A stretch of DNA of 8,974 nucleotides from Elusimicrobia bacterium RIFCSPLOWO2_01_FULL_64_13 (GTDB taxonomy: Bacteria > Elusimicrobiota > Elusimicrobia > 2-02-FULL-39-32). The stretch spans positions 1 to 8,974 of the forward strand of contig MGUT01000027.1 in assembly GCA_001800095.1 (NCBI GenBank). Reading direction: 5' to 3'. Shown piece by piece: positions 1-5,105 of the stretch (the first letter of the stretch is position 1; the number at the start of each line of letters is the position of its first letter). Below the pieces are notes generated by a model. That model saw only the letters and a program-made list of their open reading frames with translations. It ran no database searches and was not told the origin of the DNA. A program made the position numbers and the translations under genes.

Positions 1-1
1 G

Positions 2-145
2 CGCGACGACCAGAACCGGGTCGTCACCCCGGGACAGGCGGTCCGCCTCGGGGCCGACTATCTCGTGGTGGGGCGTCCCATCCTGGAGGCCCGGGACAAG
101 CGGCGCGCGGCCAGGGAAATCCAGAACGAAGCGGTGCGAGCATGA
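2..145 (+). CDS. pyrF: Orotidine 5'-phosphate decarboxylase, C-terminal part
   Basis: Only the last 47 codons are present; the gene begins before the window. The frame reads DDQNRVVTPGQAVRLGADYL followed by VVGRPI. This is the final (beta/alpha)8-barrel segment of PyrF, where the VGRPI loop binds the phosphate of OMP. The enzyme decarboxylates OMP to UMP, the last step of pyrimidine synthesis, in the cytoplasm. The tail after VGRPI (ILEARDKRRAAREIQNEAVRA) is the usual short terminal helix. Its TGA stop lies inside the pyrE start as ATGA, a 4-nt overlap that suggests translational coupling. The family call rests on this C-terminal motif alone, but the pyrE neighbour supports it strongly. The catalytic Asp-Lys-Asp region is outside the window. 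Confidence 0.9.
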   Translation, partial: RDDQNRVVTPGQAVRLGADYLVVGRPILEARDKRRAAREIQNEAVRA

Positions 146-747
146 TGACGGAATCCGAGATCAAGCAGATATTCAAGGACAAGGAAGCCCTCCTCGAAGG
201 GCATTTCCTCCTCACGAGCGGGCGGCACTCGGACAGCTATCTCCAATGCGCCCGGGTGCTCCAGTACCCGGACATCGCCGAGAAGCTCGCCGAAGCCCTC
301 GTGGACCGGGTGCGGGCGGAGAACGCCGGCGTGCCTTTCCGGCCGGACGCGGTCTGCGCTCCGGCCGTGGGCGGCATCATCCTGGGCCACGTGGTGGCCC
401 GGGTGCTGGGCGCCCGCGCCATCTTCGCCGAGCGCGAAGGCGGCGTCCTCACCCTCCGCAGGGGGTTCCTCATCCGCCCCAAAGAGCAGGTGCTGTGCGT
501 GGAGGACGTGATCACCACGGGCGGGTCGCTCCGGGAGATCGTGCGGATGTCCCGCGAAGCCGGCGCCCGGCTCCTGGGCGTGGCCGCCGTCGCCGAGCGG
601 AGCGCCGTGCCGGTGGATTTCGGCGCGGCGAAGACCGTTCTGCTCAATCTCCCTCTCAAGGATTTTTCTCCCGCCGAATGCCCCCTGTGCAAGGCCGGCG
701 CCCCCATCGTCAAGCCGGGCAGCCGCCAGAGCCCGACCCATGTCTAA
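142..747 (+). CDS. pyrE: Orotate phosphoribosyltransferase (Thermus-type)
   Basis: This 201-residue enzyme transfers ribose-5-phosphate from PRPP to orotate, giving OMP, the substrate of the PyrF encoded just upstream. The PRPP-binding loop is VLCVEDVITTGGS at residues 117-129, with the acidic pair E121-D122. An N-terminal segment HFLLTSGRHSDSYLQC (21-36) matches the family's hood and substrate region. The C-terminus CPLCKAGAPIVKPGSR (180-195) is the Cys-pair extension of Thermus-type PyrE and is absent from the E. coli form. Translation starts at the ATGATGA overlapping the pyrF stop; the second ATG, one codon later, is equally possible. There is no clear Shine-Dalgarno sequence, so coupling to pyrF translation is likely. 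The 3' end overlaps purM by 8 nt. Confidence 0.95.
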   Translation: MMTESEIKQIFKDKEALLEGHFLLTSGRHSDSYLQCARVLQYPDIAEKLAEALVDRVRAENAGVPFRPDAVCAPAVGGIILGHVVARVLGARAIFAEREGGVLTLRRGFLIRPKEQVLCVEDVITTGGSLREIVRMSREAGARLLGVAAVAERSAVPVDFGAAKTVLLNLPLKDFSPAECPLCKAGAPIVKPGSRQSPTHV

Positions 748-1723
748 GACGTACGCTTCGGCCGGCGTCCATATCGACGCCGGCAACGAGCTGGTGCGCC
801 GGATCAAGAAGATCGTGGGCGCGTCCAGCTCGGCCATCGGCGGGTTCTCCGGGCTTTTTCCCCTCCCTGAAGTCGCCGGCGGGGCCTGCGTCTCCGCCTG
901 CTGCGACGGCGTGGGCACGAAGCTCAAGCTCGCCTTCCTCCTGGACAGGCACGACACGGTCGGGATAGACCTGGTGGCCATGAACGTCAACGACCTGGTC
1001 TGCTCGGGGTCGCGCCCTCTTTTCTTCCTGGATTACTTCGCCTGCGGGAAGCTGGATCTCGACGTCGCCGAGTCCGTCATCCGCGGGATCCATCGCGGCT
1101 GCCGCGAGGCCGGCTGCGCCCTCCTGGGCGGCGAAACGGCGGAGATGCCCGGCTTCTACAAGGACGGCGAGTACGACCTCGCCGGTTTCGCCGTGGGGAT
1201 AGCGGAGAAGAGCGAGATCCTCGACCCCCAAAGGACGAAGCCCGGGGACGTCGTGATCGGCCTGCCTTCCAGCGGTCCGCACTCGAACGGGTATTCCCTG
1301 ATCCGCGCCGTTCTCGGGGAGAAGGGCCTGCGGGAATTCGGCGGGGAGCTCCTCCGTCCCACGAGGATCTACGTCAAGGAAGTCCTGTCGCTCTTGCGGT
1401 CGCGCGCCCCGCGGCTGAAGCGCGCGGTGAAAGGCATCGCCCACATCACCGGCGGCGGCTGGCCGGAGAACATCCCCCGCGTCCTGCCGAAAGGCCTGGA
1501 GGCGCGTCTTTCCAAGGGGCGCTGGCCCGTGCCGGATATCTTTTCCGTCATCCAGAAGAGGGGCCGGGTGTCCGATTCCGAGATGTACCGGACATTCAAC
1601 ATGGGCATCGGGCTGGTCCTCGTGCTCGACCCGAAGGCCCTCCCCGCGGCCGGGAAACATTTGGGGCGCTTCCACGTCCTGGGCGGGATCTTCCGCGGCC
1701 AGGCGGGAGTCCGTTTCGTTTAA
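740..1723 (+). CDS. purM: Phosphoribosylformylglycinamidine cyclo-ligase (AIR synthetase)
   Basis: This 327-residue enzyme uses ATP to close the imidazole ring of FGAM, giving AIR, in purine synthesis. The length is slightly below the usual 340-350. Family motifs appear in order: CDGVGTKLKLA (55-65), the ATP-binding/dimer-interface loop; GIDLVAMNVNDL (75-86); PLFFLDYFA (93-101); LLGGETAEMPGFY (128-140); GLPSSGPHSNGYSLIR (174-189); HITGGGWPENIPRVLP (235-250); and EMYRTFNMGIG (281-291). All hallmarks look intact. The ATG lies 8 nt inside pyrE, with no strong ribosome-binding site, so it is probably coupled to pyrE translation. Its TAA is followed directly by the purB ribosome-binding site. Placing a purine gene directly behind pyrFE is notable and implies coordinated purine and pyrimidine supply. 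Confidence 0.96.
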   Translation: MSKTYASAGVHIDAGNELVRRIKKIVGASSSAIGGFSGLFPLPEVAGGACVSACCDGVGTKLKLAFLLDRHDTVGIDLVAMNVNDLVCSGSRPLFFLDYFACGKLDLDVAESVIRGIHRGCREAGCALLGGETAEMPGFYKDGEYDLAGFAVGIAEKSEILDPQRTKPGDVVIGLPSSGPHSNGYSLIRAVLGEKGLREFGGELLRPTRIYVKEVLSLLRSRAPRLKRAVKGIAHITGGGWPENIPRVLPKGLEARLSKGRWPVPDIFSVIQKRGRVSDSEMYRTFNMGIGLVLVLDPKALPAAGKHLGRFHVLGGIFRGQAGVRFV

Positions 1724-1728
1724 GGAGA
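1722..1728 (+). promoter_or_regulatory. Shine-Dalgarno site of purB
   Basis: AAGGAGA starts within the purM stop codon (TAAGGAGA) and lies 10 nt before the purB ATG at 1739. It is the clearest ribosome-binding site in the window and supports that start. It shows the organism does use SD-led initiation inside operons. An ATG at 1728 follows the AAGGAG with no spacing and opens a frame of only four codons, ending in ATATGA across the purB start; it is unlikely to be used. Confidence 0.8.
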
Positions 1729-1738
1729 TGAATCCGAT

Positions 1739-3040
1739 ATGATCCGGCGCTACACCAGGGATGAGATGGGGAGGATATGGACGGACCAGCACCGCTTCGA
1801 GACCATGCTCGAGGTGGAGATCCTGGCCTGCGAGGCCATGGCCAAAAAGGGCAGGGTCCCCATGGCGGACTTGAAGACCATCCGCAGAAAAGCCCGGGTC
1901 AACGTCCGCCGGATCGAGGAGATCGAAAAGGTCGTCAAGCACGACATCATCGCCTTCCTCACCCAGGTGGAGCGGGGCGTGGGTCCGGCCGGAAGGCACC
2001 TCCACGCCGGCATGACCTCTTCCGACGTCCTGGACACGGCCCTGGCCGCGCAGATCCGCGAAGCGACCTCCGTGCTCCTTTCCGGGATCGAGGCCCTCAT
2101 GGGGACCGTGGCGAAGCTGGCGCGGACCCATAAGAACACGCTCATGCCCGGCCGCACCCACGGCGTCCACGCCGAGCCCATCACTTTCGGCATCAAGGCC
2201 GCGGGCTGGTATTCGGAGCTCAAGCGCGGGCGGGAACGGCTGCGGGAGGCGGGGAAGTCCGCGGCGTTCGGGAAGATCTCCGGGGCGGTGGGCACTTTCG
2301 CCCACGTGGATCCCGACGTCGAGGCCTACGTCTGCAAGAAGCTCGGACTCGGCATAGAACCCGTTTCCACCCAGGTGGTGCCGCGGGACAGGCACGCGCA
2401 TTATCTCTCCGTTCTGGCCGTCGTGGGCGGGACTCTGGAGAGGATGGCGCTCGAGGTCCGCCACCTCCAGCGCACCGAGGTGCTCGAGGCCGAGGAGCCC
2501 TTCAGCGAGGGGCAGAGGGGGTCCTCCGCCATGCCGCACAAGCGCAACCCCATCGCCGCGGAGAACGTCTGCGGGCTGGCGCGCCTGCTCCGGTCCTACG
2601 CCCAGGCAGCTTTGGAGAACATCGCCCTCTGGCACGAACGGGACATCTCCCACTCGTCGGTCGAGCGGGTCATCCTGCCCGACGCGACCATCGCGCTCGA
2701 TTTCATGCTCCACCGCCTGATCAAGGTCCTGGCGGGGCTCCAGGTCTATCCCAAGAGGATGCGGGAGAACCTGGACAAGACCTTCGCGGTGCTCGCCAGC
2801 CAGCGCCTGATGCTGGAGATCCTGGCCAAGGGCGGGAAGCGCTACAGCCGCGACGCCGCCTACAAGCTCGTCCAGGGCCTGGCCCAGAAGGCCTGGACGG
2901 GGTCCCTCGATTTCAAGATGCTCGTCCTGAAGGACCCGGAGATATCCTCGGTCCTCGACCCTCTCGCCGTGCAGGAGTGCTTCGACCCGAACTACTTCGT
3001 CCGCCACGCCTCCCTGATCCTCAAGCGCGCGGGCCTCTAG
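1739..3040 (+). CDS. purB: Adenylosuccinate lyase
   Basis: This 433-residue lyase of the fumarase/aspartase superfamily acts twice in purine synthesis: it removes fumarate from SAICAR to give AICAR and from adenylosuccinate to give AMP. Residues known in Bacillus subtilis PurB fall at the same numbers here: H68 (VVKHDI), H89 (GRHLHA), H141 (GRTHGVHAEP), S262-S263 and K268 in the flexible signature loop GSSAMPHKRNP (261-271), and E275. TSSDVLDTA (93-101) is the conserved substrate-binding segment. The length and the MIRRYTRDEMGRIWTDQHRF start fit the family. It lies 15 nt after purM and is the last plus-strand gene of this operon. The next gene converges on it after only 20 nt. Confidence 0.97.
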   Translation: MIRRYTRDEMGRIWTDQHRFETMLEVEILACEAMAKKGRVPMADLKTIRRKARVNVRRIEEIEKVVKHDIIAFLTQVERGVGPAGRHLHAGMTSSDVLDTALAAQIREATSVLLSGIEALMGTVAKLARTHKNTLMPGRTHGVHAEPITFGIKAAGWYSELKRGRERLREAGKSAAFGKISGAVGTFAHVDPDVEAYVCKKLGLGIEPVSTQVVPRDRHAHYLSVLAVVGGTLERMALEVRHLQRTEVLEAEEPFSEGQRGSSAMPHKRNPIAAENVCGLARLLRSYAQAALENIALWHERDISHSSVERVILPDATIALDFMLHRLIKVLAGLQVYPKRMRENLDKTFAVLASQRLMLEILAKGGKRYSRDAAYKLVQGLAQKAWTGSLDFKMLVLKDPEISSVLDPLAVQECFDPNYFVRHASLILKRAGL

Positions 3041-3060
3041 AAAAAAAATTCCTTCCCCCG
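3041..3060. other. 20-nt convergent junction with A8/T8 tract
   Basis: This is the whole gap between the purB stop and the stop of the minus-strand radical SAM gene. It begins with eight A on the plus strand, read as T8 when coming from the radical SAM gene. No convincing GC stem precedes the T tract in that direction, and no terminator hairpin is seen for purB. The T tract could contribute to termination of the minus-strand transcript. Otherwise the two transcripts probably run into each other. Confidence 0.35.
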
Positions 3061-4476
3061 TCAGTCCTCCATCTCGTTGGCGCTCTCGAGCTCCAGCCCG
3101 TAGAGCTGGGAATCCCTGTGCTTGCGGAACTTGTCGTAGACCCAATGGTAGGCCTTGCGGACGGCGGGAACGTCGGGCGCGCGGATGAGGAGGCCGAGGA
3201 GGCCGCTGCGGTAGAGGATGGGGTAGGCCGCGGCCAGGGCGAACCACTTCTGCAGGAATTCACGCTCTTTTTTGTTCTCCAGCTTGAGGATGGACGCCTC
3301 GAAGAATTTCTTGCCGATGTCGTCGAAGCTGTTCCCGTCCTTCTCCTCGAGGAGGCCCTTCCCGCGCGCGTAGCGCGTCAGCTCCAGGCCCGGGTACGGC
3401 TGGAAGAGCGAGCACCAGGCGTAGAGGGGCCGGCAGGCGATGTTCATCTCCAGGGTCTCGAAATCGTTCCGGAGCGTGCTCGTGGGCAGACCCAGGATGT
3501 TCTGCATCATGATCCGGATGCCGTTCGAGTTCAGGGCCCGGGAGGCGGATAGGATGGTCTCCTTGGGCATGTCGCGCTCGATGAGCTTGCGCAGCCCGTC
3601 GTCGGCGGTCTCGAGCGCCATGTGCACCGAGTAACAGCCGGCCTCCTTCAGGAGCCGGGCGGACCTCTCGTCCACGAGGTTCGGCCGCACGTGGCAATGG
3701 AAGGGGAGGCCGACCTCTTTCGAGTAGAGGGCCGCGAACTCGGCCAGCCAGGTCTTGTCCATGATGAAGATGTCGTCCTGGAAATAGACGAACTTGCCGC
3801 CGTGCCGGCCGATGACGTCCTTCACCTCGCGCACCACGTTCTCCACGCTCCGCCAGCGGACCCAGCGCCCCTTGCCCTTGTAGATGTCGGCGATGGCGTT
3901 GTTGAAGCAGTAGGTGCAGCGGTAGGCGCAGCCGCGGCAGGCGATGAAGTGGCGGATGGGCTGGCGCTTCCACAGGTCGTGCTCGTAGACGATCTCCCGG
4001 TCGGGAAAGGGGAGGGAATCGATGTCCTCGTTGAGGTCCCGCATGGGGTTCCTGTGGACCCGGCCATTCCACCGGACCCAGAGGTTGGGGACGGCGGTCG
4101 GGTCCCGGCCTTCCTGCACGGCCGCGGCGAACTCGCGGATGGATTCCTCCGCCTCGCCCTGGACGGCGACGTCGAGCTCGGGATATTCCTCGATGACTTC
4201 GGGGTGGAACGTGGGGTGGGAGCCGCCCATCATGGCGATGAAGGGCCGGGTCTTTTTCAGGCGCGAGACGATCTCCATGAAATCCACGTGGCTTCCGGTC
4301 ATGACGGAGGCGGCCACGACGTCGGGCTTCCAGGCCGCGTTGATATGGCCGAGGTCCTCGTCCCCGCCGATGACGCCGATCCTGGTCTGGTGGCCTTTCT
4401 CCTTCAGGACGGAGGAGAGGTACATGAGGCCGAGGGGCTCGACGGGGTGGTTCCAGTAGAGGAAGAGGAACTTCAT
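3061..4476 (-). CDS. B12-binding-type radical SAM protein
   Basis: The protein has 471 residues. The N-terminal half (about 1-145) is a Rossmann-like cobalamin-binding-type domain: GLMYLSSVLKEKGH at 16-29, MMGGSHPTFHPE at 82-93, and VAVQGEAEESIREF at 103-116. The radical SAM domain follows, with the CX3CX2C iron-sulfur motif at C183, C187 and C190 (CRGCAYRCTYCFNN) and YPGLELTRYARGKGLL at 361-376, common in this superfamily. The usual DxHxxG cobalamin-ligand motif is not visible, so B12 binding is uncertain. The C-terminal stretch FALAAAYPILYRSGLLGLLI (412-431) is hydrophobic and could sit at the membrane. The substrate is unknown; relatives carry out methylations and rearrangements on lipids, pigments and natural products. 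The glycosyltransferase on the same strand hints at envelope chemistry, which is inference. No Shine-Dalgarno site is present; the start is supported by the conserved N-terminus. Confidence 0.85.
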   Translation of the reverse strand: MKFLFLYWNHPVEPLGLMYLSSVLKEKGHQTRIGVIGGDEDLGHINAAWKPDVVAASVMTGSHVDFMEIVSRLKKTRPFIAMMGGSHPTFHPEVIEEYPELDVAVQGEAEESIREFAAAVQEGRDPTAVPNLWVRWNGRVHRNPMRDLNEDIDSLPFPDREIVYEHDLWKRQPIRHFIACRGCAYRCTYCFNNAIADIYKGKGRWVRWRSVENVVREVKDVIGRHGGKFVYFQDDIFIMDKTWLAEFAALYSKEVGLPFHCHVRPNLVDERSARLLKEAGCYSVHMALETADDGLRKLIERDMPKETILSASRALNSNGIRIMMQNILGLPTSTLRNDFETLEMNIACRPLYAWCSLFQPYPGLELTRYARGKGLLEEKDGNSFDDIGKKFFEASILKLENKKEREFLQKWFALAAAYPILYRSGLLGLLIRAPDVPAVRKAYHWVYDKFRKHRDSQLYGLELESANEMED

Positions 4477-4483
4477 GAGGAAT

Positions 4484-4516
4484 GATTCTATCTAAAAGAG
4501 GGATTTTTCACAAGCC
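4484..4516. repeat. Left copy of a 33-bp imperfect direct repeat
   Basis: This pairs without gaps with 5073-5105 at a constant offset of 589: 28 of 33 positions match. The mismatches are at 4491, 4497, 4498, 4503 and 4506. The longest exact blocks are ttcacaagcc (4507-4516) and gattcta (4484-4490). Similarity stops at both ends. On the minus strand, in the reading frame of the right copy, this copy would encode LVKNPSFR-stop, compared with the LVKKP-stop that ends the glycosyltransferase. It therefore looks like a diverged second copy of that gene's 3' end. Confidence 0.75.
4485..4513 (-). promoter_or_regulatory. Candidate promoter of the radical SAM gene
   Basis: Reading the minus strand, a -35-like TTGTGA (4513-4508), a 17-bp spacer and a -10-like TAGAAT (4490-4485, 5/6 to TATAAT) are followed after 8 nt by the ATG at 4476. 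A start site about 7-8 nt past the -10 box would give an mRNA with almost no leader, in line with the missing Shine-Dalgarno. The whole element lies inside the left copy of the 33-bp direct repeat. Confidence 0.45.
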
Positions 4517-4518
4517 GG

Positions 4519-4544
4519 AATTCCCTCCGGCCGAGGGTGGAATT
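4519..4544 (-). terminator. Stem-loop at the end of the DUF2283 gene
   Basis: AATTCC-CTC (4519-4527) can pair with GAG (4533-4535) and GGAATT (4539-4544), giving nine base pairs with a 3-nt bulge and a CGGCC loop. It overlaps the TAA stop of the minus-strand DUF2283 gene. A competing 6-bp stem uses GCCGGA (4514-4519) and TCCGGC (4526-4531). On the minus strand the hairpin is followed by TTGTGAAAAA rather than a T tract, so it is a poor intrinsic terminator. It may act as an mRNA end stabiliser. Confidence 0.3.
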
Positions 4545-4791
4545 ATGCGTGGGCGAAGGCTCTTGGGATAAATTCGGAAGGAACCCGGCCTAGAAACGGC
4601 ACTTGGTATTCTCTCGCTATTCTACGCAGGATAGTCAGTTTACCGGGATGCAGCATTTCGACACCGATCAAATCGCCTTTGCTGTCTAAATCCACAAAAG
4701 TTTCCGGTCCAAATTCCACAGTCCGCTTAATTTTAGCGTCCTTGATTTGGATGTATAATGCTTTTGCTTCCGGGTCGAAACTAATTAACAT
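4543..4791 (-). CDS. DUF2283 family small protein (possible antitoxin)
   Basis: The protein has 82 residues. Residues 1-48 fit the DUF2283 pattern: FDPEAKALYIQIKDAKIKRT (5-24), then FVDLDSKGDLIGVEML (32-47), corresponding to the family's YDxxxDxLYIxL...T...VDxDxxGxxxGIEIL. The rest (LHPGKLTILRRIAREYQVPF onward) is not conserved in a way I recognise. The start overlaps the end of the DUF4258 gene by 11 nt. AAGGATAGG 7-11 nt upstream of the ATG can serve as its ribosome-binding site, so the two genes are translationally linked. DUF2283 proteins are often encoded next to DUF4258 proteins and are suspected antitoxin partners. That role is inference here. AT-rich relative to flanking genes. Confidence 0.75.
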   Translation of the reverse strand: MLISFDPEAKALYIQIKDAKIKRTVEFGPETFVDLDSKGDLIGVEMLHPGKLTILRRIAREYQVPFLGRVPSEFIPRAFAHA

Positions 4792-5029
4792 GATATTGCC
4801 TATCCTTTTCTCCGAGCCAGATAACCGTCACAATGATATGACGGCCATTATTTTCCTCATAAACAACGTCTAAGGTACGCCTGCCAAAAATTTTTGACGC
4901 TCTTTTTTTGTGCGGTTCAGGTTGGCTCTTTACGCTATCAGGATAACGGATGGTCTTTTTAATTTCATCCAATCCTACCCCTCGTTGCCTCATTCTCTTT
5001 TTGGCATGGTTGGTGAGAATGATCTTCAT
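4781..5029 (-). CDS. DUF4258 family small protein (possible toxin)
   Basis: With the start at the ATG at 5029 the protein has 82 residues, beginning MKIILTNHAKKRMRQRGVGL. The H8...R12...R16-G17 pattern followed by DEIKKTIRYPDS is the DUF4258 signature, and the basic middle (HKKRASKIFGRRTLDVVYEE, 40-59) and the strand IIVTVIW (65-71) fit a small beta-barrel fold of the kind found in RNase toxins. A TTG 30 nt further upstream (5059) could extend the frame by ten residues (MTVKTSTAIL), but that stretch holds promoter-like sequence and the conserved domain begins after it. As first gene of the pair, overlapping DUF2283, it has the order of a type II toxin followed by its antitoxin. Toxicity is not shown by the sequence. 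AT-rich, probably acquired. Confidence 0.72.
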   Translation of the reverse strand: MKIILTNHAKKRMRQRGVGLDEIKKTIRYPDSVKSQPEPHKKRASKIFGRRTLDVVYEENNGRHIIVTVIWLGEKDRQYHVN

Positions 5030-5030
5030 G

Positions 5031-5059
5031 AGTATAGCAGTTGAAGTCTTTACCGTCAA
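5031..5059 (-). promoter_or_regulatory. Candidate strong promoter of the DUF4258-DUF2283 pair
   Basis: On the minus strand, TTGACG (5059-5054), a 17-bp spacer and an extended -10 box TGC-TATACT (5039-5031) match the sigma-70 consensus well (5/6 in each hexamer). The box ends only 1 nt before the ATG at 5029. A normal start site 7 nt downstream would fall inside the gene, so either this start codon, this promoter, or the usual spacing does not hold. The right repeat copy carries a second candidate promoter further upstream (5102-5074). Confidence 0.5.
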
Positions 5060-5072
5060 TCCCGACTTTGGG

Positions 5073-5105
5073 GATTCTACCTAAATCAGGGCTTCTTCAC
5101 AAGCC
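5073..5105. repeat. Right copy of the 33-bp imperfect direct repeat
   Basis: This matches 4484-4516 at 28 of 33 positions. It covers the last codons and TGA stop of the glycosyltransferase gene (5086-5105, encoding LVKKP-stop) plus 13 nt beyond. It contains the same promoter-like hexamers as the left copy: TTGTGA (5102-5097), 17 bp, TAGAAT (5079-5074), on the minus strand. From here a transcript would enter the DUF4258 gene with a leader of about 38 nt. Confidence 0.75.

Larger units (their letters stand above)
4484..5105. mobile_element. Candidate inserted cassette: AT-rich gene pair between direct repeats
   Basis: Two small minus-strand genes lie between 33-bp direct repeats at 4484-4516 and 5073-5105. 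Composition changes sharply: 4561-5040 contains 209 G or C in 480 bases (44%), against about 63-73% in sampled flanking lines. The cassette splits two minus-strand genes that would otherwise be adjacent, and one repeat lies on the 3' end of the upstream gene. These are signs of acquired DNA. No recombinase, transposase or terminal inverted repeat is present, so it would have moved passively or as part of something larger. A collapsed tandem duplication is the main alternative. Confidence 0.5.

Noticed and set aside
1728..1742. Four-codon frame (ATG AAT CCG ATA TGA) overlapping the purB start
   Set aside because: The ATG abuts the Shine-Dalgarno with no spacing, so the ribosome would favour the purB ATG 10 nt downstream.
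3041..3060. A bidirectional intrinsic terminator between purB and the radical SAM gene
   Set aside because: There is an A8/T8 tract but no GC-rich stem next to it in either direction.
710..3247. Long open frame (845 codons) on the minus strand
   Set aside because: It lies antisense to purM and purB, whose motifs and lengths are clear. Long antisense frames are expected in GC-rich coding DNA, and the translation is low-complexity Gly/Arg/Pro/Asp-rich with no family resemblance.
3622..4485. Open frame of 287 codons on the plus strand
   Set aside because: It is antisense to the radical SAM gene, whose iron-sulfur motif and domain order are intact. The sequence is repetitive in Val, Asp and Gly.
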